A stretch of DNA of 54,331 bases, from positions 1 through 54,331 of the forward strand of contig JAGCDE010000025.1 in NCBI GenBank assembly GCA_017651315.1. The letters are read 5' to 3'. Every line of letters begins with the position of its first letter. Position 1 is the first letter of the stretch. Shown piece after piece: positions 33,801-41,450 of this stretch. Under the pieces are notes generated by a model. The model had not been told where the DNA came from, searched no databases, and saw nothing but the letters and a program-made list of their open reading frames with translations. Origin of the DNA: Bacteroidaceae bacterium. GTDB lineage: Bacteria; Bacteroidota; Bacteroidia; Bacteroidales; Bacteroidaceae. Made by a program: the position numbers and the translations under genes.

Positions 33801-35291
33801 TCAAAGTCTAAAAAACTTTTCCGCCATTGCTTTAAGCTGCTTCTCTGTAAGGTTGGCTACACCGGTTTTCTCTATCAGCTGGAACTCATTCTTGTTCCTA
33901 CCAATGACATACTTGCGTTCCAGTCCGTCAATATTTGCCAGAAGGTGATAGTTGCCTTTATACGCTTGCTCTATACGTAAATTCTTCATGGAGTGTCCGT
34001 TGACAATCAGATATGATGAAACTTCTTCGTCTTTCCACTCTCCCCATGCTTTCAGATGGTCAATGATTGTGGCTTCCACACGGCCAATCCATTCATCTTT
34101 CACTCCGTTTTTTTTAGCTATAGTTCTGAAAGAAGCAACAGCCAATGCAACTTTTCTGATAATGGATTCCGGTGCACGAATACCTGTTTCTCCAGCAAAA
34201 GCAATAATATCCTCACGACTGATACCCCTAAGTTTGCCTCCTATCATCATACAATGATCCTTGTTGGGCAGGTAACCTCCAGTATCAAAAATATATGTCA
34301 TGTCGTATGCTGGTGATAGCCGCCATGTGCCTTGACGATTCATGATAAATGTAAAGTTCTTGTTATGGTCATCCGTGTTGTTGGCCAGGATATTGAACAC
34401 AAGCCTGCGAAACAGTTCCTGGCAATCAACCTCCGGAAGATGCAATTTACGGCATACCATAAACACTTTCTCGTAGCTATCGGCTTCAGGATATATGGCG
34501 GCCAAAGTCTGGGTATGTAACTTACCTGTTTTATCACGATCAAAACGCTTGGTCAGGAAATGGTTAATCCCCTCCACTTCGAACAAACGTGACTCCATCA
34601 TATTAATGCCAGCGACTAAAGCCATTTCATAATACGTCTGTTCCAGTTCTGCGGCAGAACGTTTATCGTCACCAAACTTCAGGAGGTAATATTCAAAGCC
34701 AGGCTCGGTTTCTGACTGACCGGAACGTATCTCTCCCGACTCAGAATTCATGGCTATAATACCTTTAGGTTGACGGCCACCGACCGATGTTCCAACGGAT
34801 ATCAACGACTGGAGTGTCAATGATTCATGGGGCAGAATTCTTACTTTTTCACGTTCCAAAGCGACCTTTTCCGCCAAATCCGCCAATGCCTTGATTTCTA
34901 TTTTATCATCCATCGGACCACGATCTATCTCGGGAACATATTCCAAAGCACCCATACCACGACGTCCTATGAAAGCCAGTTTCTCTAATGGTGTAACCTC
35001 ATTATCTGTCAGTTTGTTTTGTTTGCGCCATTCCTCAAAAAGCAGGTTACCCCAGGCATCAGGGAGAGAATCGGCTATAAAAGACGGCAATTTATGATAT
35101 AGACGTTCCGTTTCACCAAAAATGGCACGGCTACTCAAAGGATTGTGTATGGAAGCAACTAATGGAGCGACATCCAGATTTCCCTCTATGAACTCCGGAT
35201 TGTAGATAAAATATGACAGGTGTCTGCCTTCATGCCAAGCAAGACGACCTATTTCCTTACCCCACAAGAATACTTTCAATGAATATCTCAT
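33801..35291 (-). CDS. hipA: HipA-family serine/threonine kinase toxin
   Basis: 496 residues, about E. coli HipA length or slightly longer. N-terminal subdomain (LKVFLWGKEIGRLAWHEG; PLSSRAIFGETERLYHKLPSFIADSLPDAWG split across about 50-85), phosphate-binding TSVGGRQPKG, catalytic loop NNTDDHNKN (Asp307/Asp308) and metal-binding SPAYDMTY. E. coli HipA phosphorylates GltX and induces persistence; catalytic residues here look intact. The start overlaps hipB by 4 bases. The TPR regulator gene follows within 9 bases. Confidence 0.93.
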   Translation of the reverse strand: MRYSLKVFLWGKEIGRLAWHEGRHLSYFIYNPEFIEGNLDVAPLVASIHNPLSSRAIFGETERLYHKLPSFIADSLPDAWGNLLFEEWRKQNKLTDNEVTPLEKLAFIGRRGMGALEYVPEIDRGPMDDKIEIKALADLAEKVALEREKVRILPHESLTLQSLISVGTSVGGRQPKGIIAMNSESGEIRSGQSETEPGFEYYLLKFGDDKRSAAELEQTYYEMALVAGINMMESRLFEVEGINHFLTKRFDRDKTGKLHTQTLAAIYPEADSYEKVFMVCRKLHLPEVDCQELFRRLVFNILANNTDDHNKNFTFIMNRQGTWRLSPAYDMTYIFDTGGYLPNKDHCMMIGGKLRGISREDIIAFAGETGIRAPESIIRKVALAVASFRTIAKKNGVKDEWIGRVEATIIDHLKAWGEWKDEEVSSYLIVNGHSMKNLRIEQAYKGNYHLLANIDGLERKYVIGRNKNEFQLIEKTGVANLTEKQLKAMAEKFFRL

Positions 35292-35599
35292 ATTTTTTTA
35301 TGTCGCACACGCTGCGCCTTTTTATGGTTTTCTTTATACAGATATGGTGATTCAGGCTGTTCCGGCATAAGTTCATCCAAATCATTAATGCAACCCACAG
35401 ACTTGAGAAGCAGAAGGAAAGTACTGAGAGAAATGTTCCCTACTGAACCGTTCTCGAAACGATGAATGGTCAGTATGGAAAGGCCTGACATCTCTGCAAC
35501 CTCTTTCTGAGTCCAATTAGCTCTCATCCGATAATCCTTAAACCTCCTACCAAGCATCTTAACAAGTTCAGGAGCAGAATAATCACAATAATCATTCAT
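35288..35599 (-). CDS. hipB: HipB-like XRE antitoxin
   Basis: 103 residues. Helix-turn-helix at about 12-70 (RMRANWTQKEVAEMSGLSIL, then HRFENGS), with a Pro/Lys-rich C-terminal tail. Stop overlaps the hipA start by 4 bases. Expected to bind and neutralise HipA and repress the operon at the palindromes 35627-35653. Confidence 0.9.
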   Translation of the reverse strand: MNDYCDYSAPELVKMLGRRFKDYRMRANWTQKEVAEMSGLSILTIHRFENGSVGNISLSTFLLLLKSVGCINDLDELMPEQPESPYLYKENHKKAQRVRHKKI

Positions 35600-35626
35600 A
35601 TTATTACATTAACTATTTGATAGTTT

Positions 35627-35653
35627 ATATCAGAAATCTGATATTATAATATC
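35627..35653 (-). promoter_or_regulatory. Palindromic operators of hipBA
   Basis: Two overlapping dyads 28-54 bases before the hipB start: ATATCAG-N4-CTGATAT (35627-35644) and the perfect palindrome GATATTATAATATC (35640-35653). Position and AT-rich dyads fit HipB autorepression. A plus-strand TATATTTG box lies next to them at 35667-35674. Confidence 0.6.
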
Positions 35654-35733
35654 ATTTATGAGAATTTATATTTGCAATATTACCACTTATTGCCCAAATC
35701 ACCAAGCCGTAACATAAATAAGTAACTCCACAC

Positions 35734-35765
35734 TTGAAAATTAACGTAATAAACCACTATTTTTG
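35734..35765 (+). promoter_or_regulatory. mazG promoter
   Basis: TTG at 35734-35736 and TATTTTTG at 35758-35765 with a 21-base spacer, ending 16 bases before the mazG start codon. Confidence 0.55.
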
Positions 35766-35781
35766 CAGCAAAATCATTTAT

Positions 35782-36567
35782 ATGCACACAAAAGAGGAAA
35801 AGATGCAGGCGTTCGGCCGCCTGCTTGACATAATGGACGAGCTCCGTGTAAAATGCCCGTGGGACCGCGTACAGACAAATGACTCGCTGCGCCAGAACAC
35901 CATCGAGGAGGTATATGAACTATGTGACGCCCTGATGAAGGACAGCAAGTCCGATATCTGCAAGGAGCTTGGCGATGTACTGCTGCACATAGTGTTCTAC
36001 GCCAAGATTGGCAGCGAGACTAATGATTTCGACATAAAGGATGTGTGTGACAAGATCTGTGACAAGCTGATATTCCGCCATCCGCACGTGTTCGGCACCA
36101 CGCAGGTGAATGGTCAGGAGCAGGTCCTGCAGAACTGGGAGCAGCTCAAGCTCAAAGAGAAAGGTGGTAACAAGCGCGTGCTGGCCGGAGTGCCCGATGC
36201 GCTTCCATCGATAATCAAGGCTTTCCGCATCCAGGAGAAAGCCGCCCATGTGGGTTTTGACTGGGACACCGCAGAGCAGGCTATGGACAAGATTCAGGAG
36301 GAGTATGCCGAACTGAACGCCGAAATCACCGCCGGCAGCAAGGAGAAAGCGGAGCAGGAGCTGGGTGACCTGCTGTTTGCGGTGATCAATGTGGCCCGCT
36401 TGTGTGACATCCATCCGGACAACGCCCTGGAGCGCACCAACAGAAAGTTCATCCGCCGTTTCAACTATGTGGAGGAAGCAGCCATCAGTCAAGGCAAGCA
36501 GCTCAAGGATATGACTCTGGAGGAGATGGATTCCCTCTGGAACGAAGCAAAATCAATAGGTCTCTAA
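35782..36567 (+). CDS. mazG: Nucleoside triphosphate pyrophosphohydrolase MazG
   Basis: 261 residues from MHTKEEKMQAFG (ATG 35782; the longer in-frame start at 35734 overlaps the promoter). Two MazG folds in tandem as in E. coli: CPWDRVQTNDSLRQNTIEE with EELGD-type metal site (KELGDVLLHIVFYAKIG), and a second KIQEEYAEL...EQELGDLLFAVINVAR. Hydrolyses noncanonical or excess NTPs to NMP. It lies between hipBA (divergent) and higBA (same strand). Confidence 0.96.
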   Translation: MHTKEEKMQAFGRLLDIMDELRVKCPWDRVQTNDSLRQNTIEEVYELCDALMKDSKSDICKELGDVLLHIVFYAKIGSETNDFDIKDVCDKICDKLIFRHPHVFGTTQVNGQEQVLQNWEQLKLKEKGGNKRVLAGVPDALPSIIKAFRIQEKAAHVGFDWDTAEQAMDKIQEEYAELNAEITAGSKEKAEQELGDLLFAVINVARLCDIHPDNALERTNRKFIRRFNYVEEAAISQGKQLKDMTLEEMDSLWNEAKSIGL

Positions 36568-36589
36568 CAAACTGTCCCTATTTGTATTT

Positions 36590-36643
36590 ATTTCTAAAAT
36601 TTGAAATATAATTTTGGATTTTAGAAATTTCCCAGTATATTTG
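36590..36643 (+). promoter_or_regulatory. Promoter and operator of higBA
   Basis: TTTG (36613-36616), 19-base spacer, TATATTTG (36636-36643). A perfect 11-base inverted repeat ATTTCTAAAAT/ATTTTAGAAAT (36590-36600 and 36618-36628, 17 bases between) brackets the -33 box, a good site for HigA. Confidence 0.7.
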
Positions 36644-36682
36644 CATTAACTTTAATTACGAACGAGTAAACTATATCATGAA

Positions 36683-36979
36683 ATGAGAATCATTGCTAAG
36701 AAAAAACTTGTACTATTTTATCAGTCAAATAAAGATGCTGAAACATCATTGGAAGACTGGTATGAAAAAACAGAGAAAGCTGAATGGGATAACTTCGCTC
36801 AAATCAGAAAAACATTCAATTCAGCTGATTTTGTCGGCAACAATAGAGTGGTATTTAATATAAAAGGCAACAATTACAGACTTATCGCTTTAGTGTTGTT
36901 CAAAGTTAAGATGGTATATATCAGATTTATTGGAACACATGATGAATATGATAAACTGGACGATATAAAAAACATTTAG
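36683..36979 (+). CDS. higB: HigB-family mRNA interferase toxin
   Basis: 98 residues of the HigB (PF09907-type) family: MRIIAKKKLVLFY, AETSLEDWYEKTEKAEW, NNRVVFNIKGNNYRLIALV and MVYIRFIGTHDEYDKLD, the last containing the conserved H-x-x-Y. RelE-fold ribonucleases that cut mRNA at the ribosome. Toxin-first order and one-base gap to the antitoxin are usual for this family. Confidence 0.92.
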   Translation: MRIIAKKKLVLFYQSNKDAETSLEDWYEKTEKAEWDNFAQIRKTFNSADFVGNNRVVFNIKGNNYRLIALVLFKVKMVYIRFIGTHDEYDKLDDIKNI

Positions 36980-36980
36980 T

Positions 36981-37346
36981 ATGACAGCAATTGAAAATGA
37001 AATACAGTACAACTGCGTTATGGAACGCATTGAAGAACTGCTTAAGGTAGTTGACAATAATACTCCTGCCAACGATAAAAATAGCATAGAACTTGTCCTT
37101 CTTTCTAATCTGGTAGCAGATTATGAGGACATTCACTATCCTGTTGGAAAACCCACGTTAGTAGAGATCCTGAAACTTAGAATGTTCGAGATGGGTATTA
37201 CCCAGACCAAACTCGCAACTATTCTAGGTATGAATCCCTCAAAGGTCAGTGAAATCCTGTCCGGCAAAAGTGAACCCACCTTAAAACAGGCCCGAAAAAT
37301 GTCAGAGGAACTTAATATCAGCCCAAGTGTAGTTCTGGGTTTATAA
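36981..37346 (+). CDS. higA: HigA-family antitoxin
   Basis: 121 residues. N-terminal helical segment (about 1-55), then a helix-turn-helix (about 66-115; MFEMGITQTKLATILGMNPS, EILSGKSEPTL). Follows higB by one base; should neutralise HigB and repress from the inverted repeat at 36590-36628. Its end is two bases from the convergent GH30 gene stop. Confidence 0.92.
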   Translation: MTAIENEIQYNCVMERIEELLKVVDNNTPANDKNSIELVLLSNLVADYEDIHYPVGKPTLVEILKLRMFEMGITQTKLATILGMNPSKVSEILSGKSEPTLKQARKMSEELNISPSVVLGL

Positions 37347-37348
37347 AA

Positions 37349-38860
37349 TCATCTGACACCAACTACAAATGTGGTGACTGAGTTGGGGGCTAAAGTTACA
37401 TTCAGAGTGGAGCCTTTCACTTTAGGAAGGCGGGATTCGGCCCAGTGCTCTCCATCTGCAAACTGACCGCTGGTGCGGATCTGACGGACCTTGTTGCCTT
37501 TCAGTTTGAGTCCTTCCATACTGAAATCAACGTCTTTCGGCTCCGCTGTGGTGTTGGTGCAGACCAGCGCGAGAGTCTTTTTCCTGCGGTCTATGGCACC
37601 CAGTACCTTACAGCCTGAGCGGCGTTCTGTGGTGCAGTTGATGAGTGTGGCACCAGGACGGATGTAGCGGCTGAACTGACCGAAGGCATAGTATTTCTGG
37701 GTAAGCAGAATATCACCGGTATCATGGTTGGCGCAGGCTGTTCCCCAATAGCCTCCCTGTGTGCGCAACGGCCCTCCGTCCCTACGGCCTTGGTAACCGT
37801 CCTTACTGATATGAGTATCAATAACCTGCCACAGTACCCAGGCCGATGGTTCCAGCGCCTGTATATCGGAGATAATCTTGTCAGCAAGCCATAGACCGGC
37901 AGCCATCTCGCCGGCGTTCTGTCCGGCTGTGCCGTTGCCGTCCACCTCGCTCATCCACAGGTTGATTTTTTCATCCTTGGCAAGCTGCCCCATCTCACGG
38001 ATGCTGTTAACTCCGTAGGTATGCACGCTGATGCGGTTTATGGCCGCACGGGCATCGGGAGTCAAGGTCCTGATTTCCTCTATCTGCTTGCCCGGATTGG
38101 TTTCATCGCTGGTGGTCAGGATTATGTCATTGAGGCCGTAACGGTTCAAGGCCTGTTTGGTGAGAACCAGCAGTTTGGACTGAGACTCACCGGCATCGAT
38201 ATGGCAACCTTCCTGCTTGTAGTTCATAGCCGGCCAGTAGTTGGTGTTAGGCTCGTTCATGGGTGATACGCTCTTGACCTTGAGCCCCATCTCACGCGTC
38301 ATATAGTTGGCCACATGAGCCATATACTCTGCAAAGTCATCATACTCATCATCCTTAATGTTGTTCTCGTCGGACTTGAAGTTACCTGTGGAACAGCCGC
38401 TGTTGGTCATGAAGTATGGCGGTGAGTTGCTGAATATCTCTAAATAGGCGTCCTGACCGGCCGCCTTGAGGGCTGCCTTTACCACGTTGAGCTGACGGGT
38501 ATCAGCAGTGTAATCGTACTTGCGCTCACCGGTTGCAGGGTCTATTATCATCCAACCCGGGACATCGCTGTCCGTACGGGTGATATGGTGATGCGTAGGG
38601 TCATCGCCGCCACCTACATTATAGCGCATGATGTTCAGGCCGAGGCCATTTCTGGCACTGAAGAACAAATCGGCCGATTTGGAAGTCAATGTCTCATTAT
38701 ACCCTATGCGGTTGGCCCACCAGCACAGACTGGTCCCCCATCCTTCCCAATATCCTCCGTTGGTCATGATGGCGTTGTCCATTGACACTTTCACCTGAAT
38801 ACTCTCGGCGCGGCCGGCAAGACAGACAACCGCAAGCAGTGCAAATACGATTTTTCTCAT
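37349..38860 (-). CDS. Secreted GH30-type glycoside hydrolase
   Basis: 503 residues with signal peptide (to about 18). (beta/alpha)8 barrel (about 25-400) with acid/base Glu203 in SPMNEPN and nucleophile Glu305 in WMSEVDG, followed by a small beta domain ending LAPNSVTTFVVG. Motifs EGWGTSLCWWAN and NIMRYNVGGGDDP are typical of the GH30 endo-beta-1,6-galactanase branch. Probably degrades arabinogalactan-type or other beta-linked plant glycans in the periplasm or at the surface. Single gene, no SusCD pair in the window. Confidence 0.88.
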   Translation of the reverse strand: MRKIVFALLAVVCLAGRAESIQVKVSMDNAIMTNGGYWEGWGTSLCWWANRIGYNETLTSKSADLFFSARNGLGLNIMRYNVGGGDDPTHHHITRTDSDVPGWMIIDPATGERKYDYTADTRQLNVVKAALKAAGQDAYLEIFSNSPPYFMTNSGCSTGNFKSDENNIKDDEYDDFAEYMAHVANYMTREMGLKVKSVSPMNEPNTNYWPAMNYKQEGCHIDAGESQSKLLVLTKQALNRYGLNDIILTTSDETNPGKQIEEIRTLTPDARAAINRISVHTYGVNSIREMGQLAKDEKINLWMSEVDGNGTAGQNAGEMAAGLWLADKIISDIQALEPSAWVLWQVIDTHISKDGYQGRRDGGPLRTQGGYWGTACANHDTGDILLTQKYYAFGQFSRYIRPGATLINCTTERRSGCKVLGAIDRRKKTLALVCTNTTAEPKDVDFSMEGLKLKGNKVRQIRTSGQFADGEHWAESRLPKVKGSTLNVTLAPNSVTTFVVGVR

Positions 38861-38878
38861 AACAGTGCGAAGATAAAG

Positions 38879-38904
38879 AAAGGGGCGGAAAAAACCGCCC
38901 CTTT
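38879..38904 (-). terminator. Intrinsic terminator after the outer-membrane-like gene
   Basis: GGGGCGG-AAAAAA-CCGCCCC with A/T pairs extending the stem to 10 pairs; minus-strand T-rich stretch follows. Terminates 38937-39428; it lies just upstream of the GH30 gene. Confidence 0.8.
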
Positions 38905-38936
38905 ATACTGAATAATCTGTGTATCCGGTTAAATAA

Positions 38937-39428
38937 TCAGAATTTCAGCGAAAGACCGGCACGCACTTCAGGGAATTTGTAGCTGTAACCTGCCTCAAAC
39001 ACTACAGAGACTCCATCTGCAAAGAAATAACGGCAACCCAAGAACTCACTGTGATACAGGAAGGAATTCTTGTCCGTCACATTGTCATAGCTGTATCTTT
39101 CAACACCGAACCCGACACCTGCTATTGCATGTACCTCGAATTCCGGTGAGATGTTAAGACCGTAGGTAACACGAGGAGTTCCACCGGTGGCTCTCGTATG
39201 TCTGGCCACTTTACTGAAATCGAACTCACCACCAACTGTGAAATGGCCTTTCCACCAATTGTCAAACAGGACATAGTCCAAGGATATTCCACCACCGACA
39301 GGCTGAATACCTGCTTCAAAATTCATCAACACTGTACCCTTTGACCACTGGGGAGCAAGTTCTGCATGAGCACCGTACGATACCATTGCCAATGCGGCAA
39401 CAGCAAGAATCTTTCCGAATCTTTTCAT
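38937..39428 (-). CDS. Small outer-membrane beta-barrel-like protein
   Basis: 163 residues with signal peptide cleaved after GAHA (about 22). Alternating strands with aromatic ends (TVLMNFEAGIQPVGGGISLD, FTVGGEFDFSKV, VHAIAGVGFGVERYSY, VSVVFEAGYSYKF) and a terminal Phe (LSLKF) suggest an eight-stranded outer-membrane barrel. No specific family recognised. Single gene ended by the hairpin at 38879-38904. Confidence 0.75.
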   Translation of the reverse strand: MKRFGKILAVAALAMVSYGAHAELAPQWSKGTVLMNFEAGIQPVGGGISLDYVLFDNWWKGHFTVGGEFDFSKVARHTRATGGTPRVTYGLNISPEFEVHAIAGVGFGVERYSYDNVTDKNSFLYHSEFLGCRYFFADGVSVVFEAGYSYKFPEVRAGLSLKF

Positions 39429-39599
39429 ATTTCAATCAAAATTTAAAGGTTAATCAATTCTATTCTGCAAAAATAAATCAAATTCAAGACAAAACATAAG
39501 AATCTGTTATTTTTTGTCGGCTCTCATTCCTGCTACGGCATAGAGAGCTGTTTTGTCTCTTTGTCCCGCATAACGGAAACGTCCGGTAATTCACTATGG

Positions 39600-41444
39600 T
39601 CATTTACTGACCACCTCCATCACGCAGTTGAGGCAGTCAAAACGGAGGCGGAAGCAACGGTCATCCTGCATACGCAGATACAGAGGCTCACGGACCTTCA
39701 TCTCAGAATCATGATGTTTTGGACATAGTCCGATGGCATATCTTATACAGTGACGGCAGGTCATAATCACCGCCCTGTCAGGGGCTGTTCTCTCAAAGGC
39801 ATAGTCGATTCTCCTGACACCGTGGTCACGGTAGAATGTACAGGCCTCATCGTTCATGACATTGCCGGAATAAGTCAGTTCCTTCAAGGGATATGCCGGA
39901 ACAGGAGTTGCCGCCACGCCGACAGCAGGACGCTTATATGATTCCATCCTCAGGCTCTCTAACCGTTCTGTCACCCGCCTTCGCATATCGGACAGCAATG
40001 ACGATGGAATGAAACGCTCTCCTTCCGTCCTGACTTCAACTGACCGGACCTCAAAACGTGTGTTACCCATTTTGGAAAGCTGTATCCTGATGTTGTTCTC
40101 CTGCGGGGTACGGGCATTCTCTTTACTCCATTCTGATAATCCGGCAGCCACATTGCCGTCCTCATCGGTCATTTCCACCCGATACCCCTCCTCAGTCTCT
40201 TCCAGCACAATATCAACGCCAATCCTTCTTGAGGCCGATTCCTTGGCGAGCGTCTTCTCGAACTCGTAGTCATAGTTCCGATATACCACGGTCCCGGGCT
40301 TGACAGCAGGCATCCCGCCACCCTCAAGGAACAGGAATATGCGGCCACCCTCCACACGGTTTACACGATATCCCTCAAGTTCTCCTTCACTGTTGAAGAA
40401 ACATAGTCCGTCACCGTTGCGGAAAGCCTTTAAACCTGCCACTGTAAGCCATCCGCGGCCTGTCTCCTTCACCGTTCCCATCCTCTCGCCTGTCGATTTC
40501 GGAGTTCCGAATGACCATATATCGGCTGTGCGGCCGTGAAGGAAATAGTCTGTAAATCCGCGGTTGAAGCTTTTGTTCACATCGGGTGTGAACAATACCG
40601 TACTTCGGCCTGACGATGCGCGGCTGAACTCCTTCCTGCGCTCCATTATCCTATCCACCGCCTGGCTGTAGGCGGCTGTCACGTTCTTCACGTACGATAC
40701 ATCCTTGAGCCTGCCCTCAATCTTGAACGAGCATACGCCGGCATCCAGGAGCTCCTCTATACTCTCCATGCGGTTCATGTCACGGAGTGAGAGCAGATGT
40801 TTGCCCTTGACTATGACATTGCCATCGGAATCGGTAAGGTCAAACTTGAGGCGGCAGAACTGGGCGCACTCACCCCTGTTGGCACTACGGCCGAAGCAGA
40901 ATTGCGATGCATAGCACTGACCGCTGTAGCTCACACACAAGGCTCCGTGCACAAAGCACTCCAGCTCCACATCGAGGCTGGCTTCATGAATGGCTCTGAT
41001 TTCATCCAGCGACAGTTCACGGGCCAGCACCACACGGGTGAATCCGCATCCGGCCAGGAAACGGACCTTCTCCACACTGCGAACGTCACACTGAGTACTT
41101 GCATGAAGCGCTATGGGAGGCAGATTCATACGCAACACCGCCATATCCTGCACCAACAGAGCATCGGCTCCGGCCTCATAGAGCTCCCATATAAGCTTTT
41201 CGGCATCCGCCAGTTCACTCTCCCTGAGTATGGTGTTCACGGTCACATAGACTTTCGCACCGTAAAAATGAGCGAATCTTGCAAGCGCGGCTATATCATC
41301 CACACTGTTGCCGGCAGCCTGACGCGCCCCGAAACGTCCGGCACCGATATAGACGGCATCGGCACCGTGCCTGACAGCCTCAATCCCGCACTCCAGGTTC
41401 CTGGCGGGCGAAAGCAGCTCTACGGTCCTCTTCCCTTTTTCCAT
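39600..41444 (-). CDS. Peptidase U32-family protein (RNA hydroxylation type)
   Basis: 614 residues. U32 TIM-barrel N-terminus (ELLSPARNLECGIEAVRHGA, VYIGAGRFGAR) with the signature ECFVHGALCVSYSGQCYAS and cysteines in SANRGECAQFCR, then a C-terminal region like DUF3656. E. coli relatives of this size (RlhA/YdcP) are needed for 23S rRNA hydroxylation, shorter ones (TrhP) for tRNA ho5U; the size and C-terminal domain favour the RlhA side. A late Cys cluster (CRHCIRYAIGLCPKHH, CLNCV) may bind a metal or cluster. Six bases after the M13 peptidase gene. Confidence 0.88.
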   Translation of the reverse strand: MEKGKRTVELLSPARNLECGIEAVRHGADAVYIGAGRFGARQAAGNSVDDIAALARFAHFYGAKVYVTVNTILRESELADAEKLIWELYEAGADALLVQDMAVLRMNLPPIALHASTQCDVRSVEKVRFLAGCGFTRVVLARELSLDEIRAIHEASLDVELECFVHGALCVSYSGQCYASQFCFGRSANRGECAQFCRLKFDLTDSDGNVIVKGKHLLSLRDMNRMESIEELLDAGVCSFKIEGRLKDVSYVKNVTAAYSQAVDRIMERRKEFSRASSGRSTVLFTPDVNKSFNRGFTDYFLHGRTADIWSFGTPKSTGERMGTVKETGRGWLTVAGLKAFRNGDGLCFFNSEGELEGYRVNRVEGGRIFLFLEGGGMPAVKPGTVVYRNYDYEFEKTLAKESASRRIGVDIVLEETEEGYRVEMTDEDGNVAAGLSEWSKENARTPQENNIRIQLSKMGNTRFEVRSVEVRTEGERFIPSSLLSDMRRRVTERLESLRMESYKRPAVGVAATPVPAYPLKELTYSGNVMNDEACTFYRDHGVRRIDYAFERTAPDRAVIMTCRHCIRYAIGLCPKHHDSEMKVREPLYLRMQDDRCFRLRFDCLNCVMEVVSK

Positions 41445-41450
41445 CCCTGT

